Made by a program: the position numbers and the translations under genes
Part shown: one piece after another, positions 63,651 to 64,000 of the stretch
How the letters are laid out: every line of letters begins with the position of its first letter
How positions within the stretch are numbered: the stretch's first letter is position 1
Source of the DNA: CAIPAT01 sp041665605
Lineage (GTDB): Bacteria > Verrucomicrobiota > Lentisphaeria > Victivallales > Victivallaceae
Length of the DNA: 64,000 bases
Assembly: GCA_041665605.1 (NCBI GenBank)
Contig: JBAYIO010000002.1
Coordinates: 1 to 64,000 of the forward strand
Direction of reading: 5' to 3'
The notes under the pieces: generated by a model
Databases searched by the model: none
What the model was told of the DNA's origin: nothing
The model's input: the letters and a program-made list of their open reading frames with translations, nothing else

Positions 63651-64000
63651 GTGATTGCCCGGTTTGTTATGTCGTCTGCCAAGGCGGACAGCCGCATGAG
63701 CGAAAACATGGGGCCGATGGGGCTTATGGGTCCAATGGGGCCGATGGGAGGCGGCTGTCTCCCGCGAATGCGGGATCGGATCAATTGCCGGAAAAGGAAA
63801 GAATGGAAAATGAAAACAGATGTGCTCGGAGGTTGTCCAAAGTGTCGGAGTGGAGAAGCGAGAAAAGTGGAAAGCGAGAAAAGCGAGAAAAGTTAAAATC
63901 AAAAAACGTTGTGCTCAACGACACTCCAAAGTGTCGGAGTGGAAAGCGAGAAAAGTGGAAAGCGAGAAAAGTGAGAAAAGTGAAAAATAAAAACCGTTGT
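63651..64000. repeat. Low-complexity and hairpin repeats, same family as 25.4 kb
   Basis: From 63706 to 63752 a GGGGCCGATG-type short tandem repeat, then a TCCCGCGAATGCGGGA hairpin near 63759-63774. Two or three inverted-orientation units follow at about 63821-63852 and 63908-63942, each followed by tandem GCGAGAAAAG runs; another unit begins at the window end. The unit at 63908 contains a perfect hairpin CGACACT-CCAA-AGTGTCG. An 81-codon frame here reflects the repeats. Confidence 0.85.

Noticed and set aside
63651..63896. 81-codon frame with MGPMG and SEKSEK repeats
   Set aside because: It follows the tandem DNA repeats exactly, and similar frames appear at 25.4-25.9 kb on the other strand from the same repeats. 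No ribosome site.

Overview
The window looks like chromosomal DNA of a Lentisphaerota (Victivallales-like) or closely related PVC-group bacterium. Four things point there: prepilin-type proteins that combine an FTLIELLVV leader with an H-X9-DG tail; a five-part locus with the content and order of the Akkermansia Amuc_1102-1101-1100-1099-1098 pilus-like genes; LamG and glycan-handling exported proteins; and extensive dispersed palindromic and low-complexity repeats. This assignment is inferred from protein families; no rRNA is present.

Layout. 1-4.7 kb (minus strand): a small defence and mobile-type cluster with a HigBA-type toxin-antitoxin locus and a clear autoregulatory promoter/operator, an Mrr-type restriction endonuclease and an MmeI-like single-chain restriction-modification enzyme. 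5-8.8 kb (plus): gap, pgk, tpiA and secG. 8.9-19.9 kb (plus): the Amuc-like envelope locus, with a PilM-PilN-like fusion, two anchored assembly proteins, two tandem secretins and an M28-family lipoprotein. 20-25.3 kb: a membrane-anchored orphan, clpC, a NUDIX hydrolase and an OppC-type permease.

25.3-28.6 kb is a decayed accessory region: hairpin-forming repeats, two 82-bp direct repeats bracketing an MntA-HepT toxin-antitoxin pair, an N-terminal shred of a DNA methyltransferase, an inverted-repeat element, a broken tyrosine recombinase and a DinD-like gene. 28.8-32 kb: ftsQ-like, a CPA-type antiporter and an RlpA-like protein. 32-38.8 kb (minus): manA, argS, acyP, a DJ-1/PfpI gene, tgt and a sialate O-acetylesterase, tightly spaced.

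38.9-49 kb is a carbohydrate and surface region: an AraC regulator, two paralogous pseudopilin-like proteins, a GH130-like protein, a GntR/LacI-type regulator with a consensus promoter, a 165-bp foldback element, LamG and glycoside-hydrolase-like exported proteins, and a tandem pair of small exported proteins. 49-59.8 kb: an unknown gene, a hybrid histidine kinase, an FKBP, a GxxExxY nuclease-like gene enclosed exactly by 33-bp perfect inverted repeats, mutS, a YfhO-like membrane protein, a NagD-like phosphatase and trmL. 60.2-63.1 kb (minus): an AT-richer two-gene operon encoding a superfamily 1 helicase and a DUF2290-like protein. The window ends in repeats of the same family as those at 25.4 kb.

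The strongest candidates for undescribed biology are the helicase-DUF2290 operon, the inverted-repeat-bounded GxxExxY unit, the matching empty inverted-repeat element at 27.1 kb, and the hairpin repeat family shared by 25.4 kb and 63.8 kb. No tRNA, rRNA or CRISPR array was seen.
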